Shown here piece after piece: positions 41,434 to 49,345 of a stretch of DNA of 55,382 bases. A program made the position numbers and the translations under genes. A model generated the notes under the pieces. It made no database searches. It saw only the letters and a program-made list of their open reading frames with translations, and had not been told where the DNA came from. Within the stretch, counting starts at the first letter, position 1, and each line of letters opens with the position of its first letter. Source of the stretch: Clostridiales bacterium (GTDB lineage: Bacteria; Bacillota; Clostridia; Christensenellales; CAG-138); assembly GCA_019416935.1 (NCBI GenBank), contig DXWI01000016.1, positions 1-55,382 on the forward strand. The letters run 5' to 3'.

Positions 41434-42567
41434 TCAGGAAACCTTGATCTCCTGACTGCCCGGGATGACCTCAATCCAGGTGTTGCCCGGTTCCAGCGTG
41501 ACGAGCGAGCCGTCCGCAAGGTAATAGCGCGTGACATCCTCGAGCGTTGCGCGCTCCCATGTGCCGGTCATGAGCTGTCCGTTGATGATATATTCGCACG
41601 CGCCGGTGCCCGTCAGTTCGACCGAGCGGCGGCCCTTGTTCTCACCGGGCTGCGCAGAACCCGGAACCATGCCGTAGGTGCAGTGCTGAATGATCAGGTT
41701 GTTCACCGCGACCTGCTCGCTGTCATAGGAACCCGCGTCGTTCGGCGTGCGAACCATGAATTCCTTCCCGTCCTGAAAGCGGAGCATGCGGCCTGTCGCC
41801 GCGTCATAGGTATAGTAGAGATTGGTCTTTCCGGTGAACGGCACGTCCACGCGGTTCACGCGCTGCGCGCCCTCATAGGCCACGCCCGTTTGAAACAGGA
41901 ACCGCTCGTCGCGGTTGGGCCGGTGGTCGCCATACTCCGTGTTCACAAGATCCTGCAAATGCAGATACATCGTGTGCTCGCTCTTGACGCCATCCTCCTC
42001 AATCCGCCAGAAATGTTCGCCGCCGCTGATATGGATGGCACAGTCACCCCAACCGCGGGAATACTTGCCGGACAGCCGCGTATAGCCGATATGGGCGTAC
42101 ATACCGTTCCATTCCTGCTGCAAATCGATGAAATAGTAGCGTGCGGAGCGAACCGGACCGACATAACTCGGCACATCGTCCGAAAACAGGGCCTGAAAGC
42201 GTGTGATATGCGATTCCACCAGGAATTCATAGACGATATCCGCGTTCATGAGGCCGGTCTGCGGACGCGCGGCCGCTGCGTTCTCAATCGAAACGATCAC
42301 CGGGCGGTACGGCACGCTTGCGTCGATCGGTTTCCCGCTCGTATTGGAGAGGGCGATTTCCGGCGTCGGCTCGGCGGTCGGTTCAGCGGTCGGCTCCGGC
42401 GTGGGCGCCGGCGTTTCCTCCGTTTGCGGTTCATCCTTGGTAAGGTCGATGACGGTATTGTCCGACTGCGGCGTTTCCTCCGCTTCGGTCTGTGCGGGCG
42501 CGCCGCAGGCAGACAGCAGACCAATCATCAGGAGTATCGCGATCAGAACGATCCAATTGCGCTTCAT
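41434..42567 (-). CDS. DUF3048 domain lipoprotein (YerB-like)
   Basis: A 377-residue secreted lipoprotein. Residues 1-20 are a signal peptide with lipobox LSAC (Cys21). A Thr/Pro/Glu linker (repeats of PTAE and PTPE) precedes the DUF3048 domain: PYRPVIVSIENAAAARPQTG, then VGPVRSARYYFIDL and the C-terminal YYLADGSLVTLEPGNTWIEVIP. The function of this family is unknown; members are surface proteins of Firmicutes. The start at 42567 overlaps the stop of the cohesin-like gene as ATGA, which decides against the ATG 6 bases upstream. Confidence 0.92.
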   Translation of the reverse strand: MKRNWIVLIAILLMIGLLSACGAPAQTEAEETPQSDNTVIDLTKDEPQTEETPAPTPEPTAEPTAEPTPEIALSNTSGKPIDASVPYRPVIVSIENAAAARPQTGLMNADIVYEFLVESHITRFQALFSDDVPSYVGPVRSARYYFIDLQQEWNGMYAHIGYTRLSGKYSRGWGDCAIHISGGEHFWRIEEDGVKSEHTMYLHLQDLVNTEYGDHRPNRDERFLFQTGVAYEGAQRVNRVDVPFTGKTNLYYTYDAATGRMLRFQDGKEFMVRTPNDAGSYDSEQVAVNNLIIQHCTYGMVPGSAQPGENKGRRSVELTGTGACEYIINGQLMTGTWERATLEDVTRYYLADGSLVTLEPGNTWIEVIPGSQEIKVS

Positions 42568-43313
42568 TTGCATGTATCTCCTTTTCTCTTTCTTTCTCTG
42601 CCGCGCCGCACAGCAAGCAGCGCCAGCAGTATGAGCCAACCCAGCAGCAGTACGCCGCCGAGAAGCAGTATCCATCCATTTGTACCGTCGCCCGTTTCCG
42701 GCAGCAGCGGCGTGGGCTCCGGCGTGGGCGCTGCAGTGGGTACGGGCGTTTGGGTTGGTTCCGGCGTGGGGGACGGCGTCGGCGTGGGCGTTTCCACCGG
42801 CCAGGGCGTTACAACGGGCTCCGGCACCTGTCCCGATTCGCCGACGGCCACGCCGCCGTTTTCGACCGTTACATACGCCTTTTTCTGTACGAGCATGCCG
42901 TCCACCACCGTTGCAAGCACGTCCGTGAGCACGACGGCGCTGCCGGTCTCCCGCAGCACCTCGAATTGCAGCGTGAGCAGCGTCCCGTCCTCCCGGACGC
43001 CGGCGGCCGACGCAAAGGCAAACACGATCACGCCCGCCTCGTCGATATTGCTGACGGCAACGCCGCCCGCAAGCGGCTCGCCCGGCTCCGGCTCGGCGGT
43101 CAGCCGCAGCGCCTCGGGGTCATAATTGACCCGAAGCTGCAGCGAATCCATGCCCGAAGCGTTGGAAAGTGCAACGGTGACCGTCGCCTGTCCGCCCGCT
43201 TCCGCCGTTACGGTATCCGTTTGCAGCGCGATCTCGCCCTCGGCCAGCGCCGCCGGCAGCAGCGCCGCCAGCAGCAGGCAGATCGCCGCCGTCAGTACAA
43301 AAATCCTCTTCAT
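42564..43313 (-). CDS. Cohesin-like surface protein with LPETG cell-wall sorting signal
   Basis: A 249-residue cell-wall protein. It has a signal peptide 1-24, then a beta-sandwich at 27-150 that follows the cohesin pattern (TVTVALSNASGMDSLQLRVNYDPEALRL, then TLLTLQFEV). A Pro/Thr-rich linker spans 160-203, and LPETG at 204-208 is followed by a membrane helix and RRGRERKRK. Sortase should attach it to peptidoglycan. Cohesins bind dockerins; a single anchored cohesin could display dockerin-bearing enzymes. It could also be a non-dockerin-binding relative. The start after GGAGGGATGCAACCTT is preferred to a longer one. It is coupled to the DUF3048 gene. Confidence 0.85.
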   Translation of the reverse strand: MKRIFVLTAAICLLLAALLPAALAEGEIALQTDTVTAEAGGQATVTVALSNASGMDSLQLRVNYDPEALRLTAEPEPGEPLAGGVAVSNIDEAGVIVFAFASAAGVREDGTLLTLQFEVLRETGSAVVLTDVLATVVDGMLVQKKAYVTVENGGVAVGESGQVPEPVVTPWPVETPTPTPSPTPEPTQTPVPTAAPTPEPTPLLPETGDGTNGWILLLGGVLLLGWLILLALLAVRRGRERKRKGDTCK

Positions 43314-43395
43314 AAGGTTGCATCCCTCCAACGAAGCGTGTATGATATGGATAGCGTTCACTATATTGTCATGCTGCGCTTCTCGTTCGAGGTAT

Positions 43396-43424
43396 ATACT
43401 ACAATATCGGCGCTGAGAAGTCAA
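43396..43424 (-). promoter_or_regulatory. Promoter of the cohesin/DUF3048 operon
   Basis: Minus strand -35 TTGACT (43419-43424), 17-base spacer, -10 TAGTAT (43396-43401). The leader to the cohesin-like gene is about 75 bases. Confidence 0.7.
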
Positions 43425-43441
43425 TTTGAAAGGAAAACCCG

Positions 43442-44284
43442 ATGGATAATATTGGCTATTACAACGGCGTGTTCGCGCCCATCGACGAGCTTATGGTACC
43501 CGCGTGCGATCGCGGCATGTATTTCGGAGACGGCGCATACGAAGCCATTCGCGTGGAAAAGCACGTTCCGTTTGCAATCGACGAACACTTTGACCGGCTG
43601 TACGACAGCCTGCGCGCGCTGCGCATCCCGTTCACCATGTCCCGGCAGGAGCTTTATGATATTCTGATGGAATGCGCCCGCCGCGTAGACGTCGACGCCA
43701 TGCAGATCTATTTTCAGGTCACGCGCGGAACCGCGCGGCGCGTGCATGCGTTCGCGCCCGGCGCAACGCCGAACCTGATGGTCTTCGCGTACCACTATGA
43801 GCTGATCGACATCGATGTGCCGCGCAAGGTGATCACGCTGCCCGACCAGCGCTGGGATAATTGCTGGATCAAGTCGCTGAACCTGATCCCCGGCGTGCTT
43901 GCCTCGCAGGCCGCGCTCGACGCCGGCTGTCAGGATGCGATTCTGCATCGGAACGGCGTGGTGACCGAGTGTACGGCCGCAAACCTCATCATGCTCAAGG
44001 ACGGCACGGTGCGTACCGCGCCCGCAGACGGCAAGATCATCCCCGGCGTCACGCGCAACCATTTTCTCCAACTCGCCAGAGAGAACGGCATCCCCGTCGT
44101 GGAGGAGGCGTTCACGCTGGACGAGGCGATGCAGGCCGACGAGCTGCTCATCACCAGCACGAGCGTACACGGCGTGCGCGTTGTGCAGATCGACGGCAAG
44201 CCGGTATGCGGCAAGGACGTCGCGCTCGCCAAGCGGCTGCAAACGCTGTTCCGCTCCTACTTCTGGAAATCAGTGGGGCAATAA
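43442..44284 (+). CDS. dat: D-amino acid aminotransferase (class IV PLP)
   Basis: A 280-residue fold-type IV aminotransferase, normal length. Signatures: CDRGMYFGDGAYEAIRV at residues 22-38, QVTRGTARRVHAF (Arg/His pair binding the substrate carboxylate in D-amino acid enzymes), and IKSLNLIPGVLASQAA with the Schiff-base Lys144. C-terminal ITSTSVHGVRVVQIDG is typical. It makes D-glutamate from D-alanine for peptidoglycan. The TRG..H motif favours the D-amino acid type over branched-chain enzymes. The ribosome site is AAAGGAAAACCCG. Confidence 0.92.
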   Translation: MDNIGYYNGVFAPIDELMVPACDRGMYFGDGAYEAIRVEKHVPFAIDEHFDRLYDSLRALRIPFTMSRQELYDILMECARRVDVDAMQIYFQVTRGTARRVHAFAPGATPNLMVFAYHYELIDIDVPRKVITLPDQRWDNCWIKSLNLIPGVLASQAALDAGCQDAILHRNGVVTECTAANLIMLKDGTVRTAPADGKIIPGVTRNHFLQLARENGIPVVEEAFTLDEAMQADELLITSTSVHGVRVVQIDGKPVCGKDVALAKRLQTLFRSYFWKSVGQ

Positions 44285-44419
44285 ACGCCGGCTCTGTGCT
44301 GTGGAAGTTCTGCGGCAGCGGGGGTATCCGCTCTGTGTACCGGTTTCCATGGCGGTTCCGGCATTCTGTACCCAAACCGATCGAACGGTCCGCATCGCTG
44401 CTTTTTTGACAGGTTCACA

Positions 44420-44451
44420 CGCTCTGTACCTATATAGGCAGAGCGTTTTTT
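44420..44451 (+). terminator. dat terminator
   Basis: A 7-bp stem CGCTCTG/CAGAGCG with an internal CCTATATAGG, followed by TTTTTTAT. It lies 136 bases after the dat stop; the stretch in between holds no gene. Confidence 0.88.
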
Positions 44452-44453
44452 AT

Positions 44454-44486
44454 ATTCATCAAACTTGTTGTTGACATTCGTCAAAC
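44454..44486 (+). promoter_or_regulatory. Direct repeats over the MFS promoter, candidate ArsR-type operator
   Basis: Two 11-base repeats ATTCATCAAAC (44454-44464) and ATTCGTCAAAC (44476-44486) are spaced exactly 22 bases apart, two helical turns. The second overlaps an inverted repeat TTGAC-ATTC-GTCAA that contains the -35 box. A bound repressor would block the promoter. The ArsR-like gene downstream is the obvious candidate. Confidence 0.55.
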
Positions 44487-44499
44487 AGTATGTTAAGAT
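44471..44499 (+). promoter_or_regulatory. MFS transporter promoter
   Basis: -35 TTGACA (44471-44476), 17-base spacer, -10 TAAGAT (44494-44499); the start codon is 35 bases further on. Confidence 0.82.
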
Positions 44500-44533
44500 T
44501 CGTTCCATAAGAATGAAAGGATCGTTTCGATTT

Positions 44534-45769
44534 ATGTCGAACAAATTGGATTACCGGCCCCTGCTGCGGCAGCGCAACTTCATGATCTCGCTCGTCGCCG
44601 GTACGATCAGCCGCTTTGGCGATTCGCTCGACGCCATCGCATTCTCATGGCTCGTCTACCAAATCACCGGCGACGCCGCGCTCATCGCGATCGTGTTCAC
44701 CGTCAACTTCCTGCCGACCATCCTGCTGCAGCCGCTCGCCGGACCGCTGTGCGAACGGCTGCCGAAAACGCGCGTCATCGCCGTGTGCAATGCGGCGCGC
44801 GGCCTCTGCGTCTGTGCGGGCGCGCTTCTGTATCTTTCGGATATGCTGACGGTGGGTCTGCTGATCGTCATGGTACTGTTCAATTCCACTGTGGAAGCGG
44901 TGGAAACGCCCGCGGGAAGCGCGCTCTCGAAGCTGATCCTGCCCAACGAGCTGTACACGCTTGGCGCGGCGCTGCGCGGCGGCGCAAGCCGGGCTGCGGA
45001 ACTCGTCGGCATGGCGTGTGCGGGCGGCCTGATCGCGCTGGTTGGCTCGCCGGCGGCGCTGATGATCGACGCAGGCACGTTCCTGCTGTACGCCGTATGC
45101 ATGCTGTTCATCCGCACGCAGGAAACGCCGTCGCGGGAACCGCTCGGTCTGTCCTTGTATTTTCAGGATCTCAAGGCTGGGGTCCGCTATGCGGCGTCCA
45201 ACCCGGCCGTGCGGGCGCTGATGCTCGTCGGCGCGTTTTTGAACTTTTCGGGCACGCCGCTGTCCACGTTCCAAACGGTGTATATCGCCGAATCGCTCGG
45301 CATGGGGCCGGAGATGCTCTCAGCAGCCGGTCTTGCGCTCACCGCCGCCACGGCGCTCGGCTCGCTGCTGCTGCCCAAGCTGCAGAGCCGGCTGCCGCGC
45401 CATACGCTCATCACCTTATCCGGCGTGCTCTCCGCGCTCGTGTTCATCCTGCTCGGTCTGCTGCCGCGGCTCGGCGCAGCCGGAAGGCTTGCTGGTCTGC
45501 TCGGCGCGATGGCGGCGCTCGGCCTGACGTCCGGCATCCTCAATGTCTCGTTCAGCGCCGCGTTCATGGAGCACGTGGACGGCGACTATATGGCGCGCAT
45601 CTCGGGGCTGACGAATGCCGTGCTCTGCTCGATGATGCCGGTCTGCTCGCTGCTGTGCGCGGCGCTGGCGACCGTTGTCATGGTGCCGCAGTTGTTTTTG
45701 TACCTGTCCGGCCTGTCCCTGCTGCTGCTGCTCTCCGTCACGAGAAGCCGCGGCTACCGGGCGCTGTAG
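44534..45769 (+). CDS. MFS transporter
   Basis: A 411-residue, 12-helix exporter of the enterobactin/DHA3 type. FMISLVAGTISRFGDSLDAIAFSWLVYQITGD is the first helix pair, and LAGPLCERLPKTRVIAVCNAARG carries the loop 2-3 signature. The start preferred (MSNKLDYRPLL) follows AAAGGATCG; an ATG 21 bases earlier is possible. The neighbouring ArsR-like gene and the operator-like repeats at the promoter suggest a stress-induced exporter. Confidence 0.9.
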   Translation: MSNKLDYRPLLRQRNFMISLVAGTISRFGDSLDAIAFSWLVYQITGDAALIAIVFTVNFLPTILLQPLAGPLCERLPKTRVIAVCNAARGLCVCAGALLYLSDMLTVGLLIVMVLFNSTVEAVETPAGSALSKLILPNELYTLGAALRGGASRAAELVGMACAGGLIALVGSPAALMIDAGTFLLYAVCMLFIRTQETPSREPLGLSLYFQDLKAGVRYAASNPAVRALMLVGAFLNFSGTPLSTFQTVYIAESLGMGPEMLSAAGLALTAATALGSLLLPKLQSRLPRHTLITLSGVLSALVFILLGLLPRLGAAGRLAGLLGAMAALGLTSGILNVSFSAAFMEHVDGDYMARISGLTNAVLCSMMPVCSLLCAALATVVMVPQLFLYLSGLSLLLLLSVTRSRGYRAL

Positions 45770-45772
45770 CGC

Positions 45773-45802
45773 TTGCCGCGGCGCGCTCTGCCATGCTATC
45801 AT
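45773..45802 (+). promoter_or_regulatory. Promoter of the ArsR-like gene
   Basis: -35 TTGCCG (45773-45778), 18-base spacer, extended -10 TGC-TATCAT (45797-45802). The start codon is 32 bases downstream. Confidence 0.6.
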
Positions 45803-45833
45803 AAGAACAATGCAGAATCGAGGTGTCACATTT

Positions 45834-46952
45834 ATGGAGCTGATCTGTTCCGCACAGCCGTTCATCCTGTCGGACTGCGTTTCCATTCTCTCGCGGAGCC
45901 GTCTTCTTGCCCGCCAACCGGAAAAACCGCAGACGCCCGCCGCTTCGCTTGCCTTGTCCGTCGGTTCCCATGGCGCTGCTTCGCCGCAGGCGCAATCGCT
46001 GCTCGATGCCGGCGCGCTGCTCGATGCGGTGTGGGCCGATGTGCTTGCCGCCGCGTCCGATACGGATGAGGCTGCGCTTTCCCGTTATTTTGATGCCGAA
46101 ACCGAGGATAGCGCGCCGCCCGCGCTGATGCTCGCACTGCTGCTGGAGCACGGCGTCCGCTCGCTCGACTCGCTTCCGGCCGAGCGGCGGCCCGATCTTC
46201 GCTACCAGCTCGCGCTGACCGTTCTGCCCGGCAACGACTATGAACCCCCGGAGGAGGCCTCGCAGTGTACCGAAACGGCGCTGCTCGAACAGCTCGAAGC
46301 GTGTACGGCCGCTTCGCCCGCCGCGCGCTGGACGGCGCTCTGGCTGTTCCGGCATGCGGATGAAGCGCTCGCACAAACCGCACGCCTGCTCGAAAAGCCC
46401 GCAGCCGCATACCGCGCTCACCTGCCCGCGTTAAGGCCGCTCTTTGAAACCGCGCTGCGCCTGACGCGCGAAGCGCTTGGAACCAAGCCGAAGGAAGCGC
46501 TGGAGCGCCTCTCAAACATCCGGCTCGATACGGAGCGCCTGCCCCTCTGCCCGCAGGCATTCCCGTGGGACGGCCTGAGCATGTGGGCGCTCCTGCCGTA
46601 TTTCGATCTGACGCTGCATGTGGGCTGCTGCTTTTGGCAGCTTCGGGCATTGGCAGAGCAGAAAACGGACGCCGCGGAACAGATTCTCGCCAAGCTCAAG
46701 GCGCTCGACGACCGGCAGCGGCTGAAAATCCTGTCCGCGCTACGCGAGCAGCCGTGCCGCGGCAAGGACCTGTCCGAACTGACCGGTCTGTCCGCCGCCA
46801 CGGTTTCGCACCATATGAGCACGCTGCTGAACGCCGGCCTCGTGACGCTCGAAAAGCAGGGGACGCAAATTCTTTACCGTCCGAACGCGCCGGCACTCAG
46901 CGCATTCCTGCACCGGCTCGGGAAGTTGCTGGGTTGTTCCAGTGAAGCATAG
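45834..46952 (+). CDS. ArsR-like winged-helix regulator with large N-terminal domain
   Basis: A 372-residue protein. Only the C-terminal 90 residues are recognisable: LKALDDRQRLKILSALREQPCRGKDLSELTGLSAATVSHHMSTLLNAGLVTLEKQGTQ is a standard ArsR helix-turn-helix and wing. The 280-residue N-terminal part is Ala/Leu/Arg-rich and helical, with no motif I know; it may sense a ligand or mediate dimerisation. The start has GAGGTG 8 bases upstream. It follows the MFS exporter by 64 bases with its own promoter and probably represses that exporter. Confidence 0.82.
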   Translation: MELICSAQPFILSDCVSILSRSRLLARQPEKPQTPAASLALSVGSHGAASPQAQSLLDAGALLDAVWADVLAAASDTDEAALSRYFDAETEDSAPPALMLALLLEHGVRSLDSLPAERRPDLRYQLALTVLPGNDYEPPEEASQCTETALLEQLEACTAASPAARWTALWLFRHADEALAQTARLLEKPAAAYRAHLPALRPLFETALRLTREALGTKPKEALERLSNIRLDTERLPLCPQAFPWDGLSMWALLPYFDLTLHVGCCFWQLRALAEQKTDAAEQILAKLKALDDRQRLKILSALREQPCRGKDLSELTGLSAATVSHHMSTLLNAGLVTLEKQGTQILYRPNAPALSAFLHRLGKLLGCSSEA

Positions 46953-47070
46953 CGCCTCCCGAGTCGGGGGGCGCGGGAAGCTGCCGAATTTTCGCAGATT
47001 GAATTTCTATTTGCCTATTCACCGCCCGAGTCGGGAGGCGCGGAAAGCTGCCGGGTTGTTGTTCCGAGGC
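46952..47070. repeat. Imperfect tandem repeat after the ArsR-like gene
   Basis: A unit close to CCCGAGTCGGGAGGCGCGGA then AAGCTGCCG occurs twice (from about 46958 and 47030), 72-74 bases apart. A related CTCGGGAAGTTGCTGGGTTG ends the gene itself. The first unit forms a 9-bp hairpin (46952-46974) without a U-tract. It looks like a decayed duplication of the gene's 3' end. Confidence 0.5.
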
Positions 47071-47119
47071 GCTGCACTGCGGGCATTCCAGTCAAAAACA
47101 GCCGGTATAGCGAAACAGA

Positions 47120-47147
47120 GCGCCGCACCCCGTTTGAGGTGCGGCGC
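47120..47147 (-). terminator. Hairpin after the small lipoprotein gene
   Basis: A 10-bp stem GCGCCGCACC/GGTGCGGCGC with an 8-base loop, 30 bases beyond the stop codon. On minus it continues TCTGTTTCG, a weak U-tract. Confidence 0.6.
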
Positions 47148-47176
47148 CGCTGTGTTCCTTGGAAACGCCGCTTTCT

Positions 47177-47701
47177 TTAGCTGTTGCCGCTGCCGTTGCC
47201 GCCGCTTCCATTGCCGCTGGTACCGCCGTTATTGCCGTTGCCGTTTCCACCGTTCGGGAGAAGCGTGCCGTCCGGCAATACATAGACGGTCTGGGTGGTC
47301 GAGCCGGTCTTGACCTCTACGGCATAGACCTGCTTTTCATCCTGCGTGGCGTGCTTGATGGACTTGATCTCGCCATCCTTGAACTGCTCCCGAATCGCCT
47401 CAACGATCTCGGGAACCTCCTTCTCGTCCACCTCTTTGCCCGCGGTAAAGTCCGGGATCGTGGCCGAGCCGCCATCCGGACTCGCGGATACATCCGGACT
47501 GGTCGACAGACCCGGAGACGTCGAGAGTCCCGGCGAAGCCGATAGGTCCGGCGAAGCCGAAAGAGACGGCAGAATCGACGGCACGGTACCCGTTGTCGTC
47601 GGTCCGGGACTGGGTGTGGTAACATTGCCGCTGCACTGACAGCCGATCATTGCGGCCGCGAGGAGCATTGCGGCAAGCACAAGCAAGCATTTTTTGTACA
47701 T
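47177..47701 (-). CDS. Small lipoprotein with Ser/Pro repeats and PepSY-like domain
   Basis: A 174-residue secreted protein. Signal peptide 1-20 with lipobox MIGC (Cys21). A linker of repeated SASPD/STSPG units spans about residues 45-76. A compact domain follows (EVPEIVEAIREQFKDGEIKS, then KQVYAVEVKTG and VYVLPDGTLL), similar in layout to PepSY repeats. The last 25 residues are Gly/Asn-rich. AAGGAGGATC precedes the ATG. Surface-located; function unknown. Confidence 0.82.
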   Translation of the reverse strand: MYKKCLLVLAAMLLAAAMIGCQCSGNVTTPSPGPTTTGTVPSILPSLSASPDLSASPGLSTSPGLSTSPDVSASPDGGSATIPDFTAGKEVDEKEVPEIVEAIREQFKDGEIKSIKHATQDEKQVYAVEVKTGSTTQTVYVLPDGTLLPNGGNGNGNNGGTSGNGSGGNGSGNS

Positions 47702-47782
47702 ACGAAAGATCCTCCTTACAAGAATTGCCGCGCTGCTTTCACGGCCTTGTTCGAAGGGTAGTATGTGCGCAAAGCGGGAAAT

Positions 47783-48445
47783 TCATGATTTTTCATGCAA
47801 AAACAAAATCGGTTCCATCAAAAGGCCCGGTTTCGCATGTTTTTTTGCTTCGATCAACGCAAGATACGGCGCGGCATCGCGCGAACCGGCCACAAGCCGC
47901 ATGCGTTTTGGCGACAACCGGTTTTCCCGCAGGCGGCAGAGGATTTCCGCAAGGCCCGCGCAAGGATAGCACAGGAACAATTTTCCGCCGTTTTTGAGCA
48001 ATAAAAACGCGGCGTGCAGCATCGCGTCGGTCAAACCGGCGTCTGCATGCCGCGAAACGGCGCGCGCCCCCTCCGGCGCGCCGGTATCCGGTGAAAAATA
48101 CGGCGGGTTCAGCACCGCTGCCGTAAACGAGCCGTGGCCAAAATGCGCCGGCGCCTCGCGCACATCGAGCGTTTCAAACCGAATGTCCTGCCCGTTCATG
48201 GCCGCCGAACGCGCCGCCAGTTCCACCAGCGGCGCCTGTACGTCGATGCCGGTGAACGCCGCGCCCGTGTACGCCGCGCCGAGCACCGCGATCACACCCG
48301 TTCCGCAGCCGATATCCATCACGCGATCCCGGCCGCCGAGGCGCAAGAAGTGCACCAGATGCACCGCATCCTCCGTAAAGCACGGCAATGCGTCGTCCTG
48401 AAGGAGCCGAAGCCCCCGAAATTGCAAATCGTCCACGCGTTCCAT
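47783..48445 (-). CDS. TrmN6-like tRNA1(Val) N6-adenine methyltransferase
   Basis: A 220-residue class I SAM methyltransferase. MDIGCGTGVIAVLGAAYTG is the SAM-binding loop and VLNPPYFSPDTG contains the NPPY motif of N6-adenine or glutamine methyltransferases. The N-terminal DDLQFRGLRLLQDDALPCFTEDAV is typical of YfiC/TrmN6. The start used has no ribosome site; instead an extended -10 box ends 6 bases before it. An in-frame ATG 18 bases upstream overlaps that box. It modifies A37 of tRNA-Val in homologues; that role here is inferred. Confidence 0.87.
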   Translation of the reverse strand: MERVDDLQFRGLRLLQDDALPCFTEDAVHLVHFLRLGGRDRVMDIGCGTGVIAVLGAAYTGAAFTGIDVQAPLVELAARSAAMNGQDIRFETLDVREAPAHFGHGSFTAAVLNPPYFSPDTGAPEGARAVSRHADAGLTDAMLHAAFLLLKNGGKLFLCYPCAGLAEILCRLRENRLSPKRMRLVAGSRDAAPYLALIEAKKHAKPGLLMEPILFLHEKS

Positions 48446-48451
48446 GGCAGA

Positions 48452-48460
48452 AGTATACCA
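48452..48460 (-). promoter_or_regulatory. Extended -10 box of the TrmN6-like gene (likely leaderless)
   Basis: Minus strand TGG-TATACT with the hexamer at 48452-48457; the ATG begins 7 bases downstream, exactly at the expected start site. There is no -35 match and no ribosome site. Confidence 0.6.
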
Positions 48461-48476
48461 CATTCCGAATCGATTG

Positions 48477-48485
48477 TGATATGAT
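48477..48485 (+). promoter_or_regulatory. Extended -10 box of the NusG-II gene (likely leaderless)
   Basis: TGA-TATGAT with the hexamer at 48480-48485. The ATG at 48493 is 8 bases downstream. No ribosome site precedes it. Confidence 0.55.
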
Positions 48486-48492
48486 GGTGTGT

Positions 48493-48843
48493 ATGAAGAA
48501 ATGGGATTTCGCGCTCATTGCGCTCGTGGCCATGCTGTCGCTCCTGCCGCTCGTCTTTTGGGGACGCGCGGACGTCGGCGCGCGCGTGGTCGTTTCTCAA
48601 AACGGGCAAACGCTCTATACGGGCGCGTTGGACGAGGACGCCGTGTTCACCACGCCGGACGGTGGCAACACCATTGAAATCCGGGACGGCCGGGTGCGCA
48701 TGCGCGCCGCCTCCTGTCCCGACGGGCTGTGCCTGCACGGCACGGCTGCGCCGCTGAAGCCGCTCGTCTGCCTGCCGAACGGCGTGACGGTCGCGATCAT
48801 CGGCGGAGAGGAGGGCGAGCCGTTTGACGCCATCACGCATTGA
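48493..48843 (+). CDS. NusG domain II-containing membrane-anchored protein
   Basis: A 116-residue protein. Residues 4-22 form a membrane anchor. The extracytoplasmic domain has TIEIRDGRVRMRAASCPDGLC and ends PLVCLPNGVTVAIIGG, the NusG domain II (PF07009) signature with its paired cysteines. The family is linked to flavin-dependent electron transfer and quinone loci in Firmicutes; it is not the transcription factor NusG. It overlaps the Gx transporter gene by 20 bases and diverges from the methyltransferase gene. Confidence 0.88.
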   Translation: MKKWDFALIALVAMLSLLPLVFWGRADVGARVVVSQNGQTLYTGALDEDAVFTTPDGGNTIEIRDGRVRMRAASCPDGLCLHGTAAPLKPLVCLPNGVTVAIIGGEEGEPFDAITH

Positions 48844-49345
48844 TTCCCGGGCGGTCCGCCGCATCACGGTCATCGCGCTGCTCACCGCCATGGCGCTGGC
48901 CGCGCAATGGTTGGAGAGCCTGCTCCCACCCATCGTCCCCGCCATCCCGGTGCGGCTCGGGCTTGCCAACTGCTTTGTGCTCTACGCGCTGCTGGCCCTT
49001 CGCCGGCGCACGGACGCGCTGATCGTGACCGTGCTGCGCGCGCTGCTGTTCGTGCTCGTTGCGGGCAACGCCTCGCAGCTGTTCTACTCCCTTGCCGGCG
49101 GCCTTCTGTCCTATGCGGCCATGGCGCTGCTGCTCCCGCTGCAGGCGGGCGGGCGAATCAGCGCAATCGGGCTGAGCGTAGCCGGCGCTTTTTGCTTCAA
49201 TGTCGGCCAGCTCGCCGTCGGCTGCCTGACCGCGGGGCCGGCCATGATCGCCTATCTGCCGTGGATGGGGCTTCTGTCCATACCGGCCGGCATCGCAACC
49301 GGCCTGCTCACGGCGCTGCTCATCCGCCGTCTGCCCGTCCGGTAA
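48824..49345 (+). CDS. Gx transporter family / heptaprenyl diphosphate synthase component I-like protein
   Basis: A 173-residue membrane protein with about five helices (PF07456). ALAAQWLESLLPPIVPAIPVRLGLANCFVLYALL and LFYSLAGGLLSYAAMALLLPLQ are typical. The TTG start follows GGAGAGGAGGGCGAGCCGT and lies inside the preceding gene. Pairing with NusG-II is conserved across Firmicutes. Old annotation as a prenyl synthase subunit is doubtful; an ECF-type S-component-like role in flavin or quinone metabolism is more likely. The 3' end overlaps the convergent SpoIID gene by 26 bases. Confidence 0.87.
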   Translation: MTPSRIDSRAVRRITVIALLTAMALAAQWLESLLPPIVPAIPVRLGLANCFVLYALLALRRRTDALIVTVLRALLFVLVAGNASQLFYSLAGGLLSYAAMALLLPLQAGGRISAIGLSVAGAFCFNVGQLAVGCLTAGPAMIAYLPWMGLLSIPAGIATGLLTALLIRRLPVR

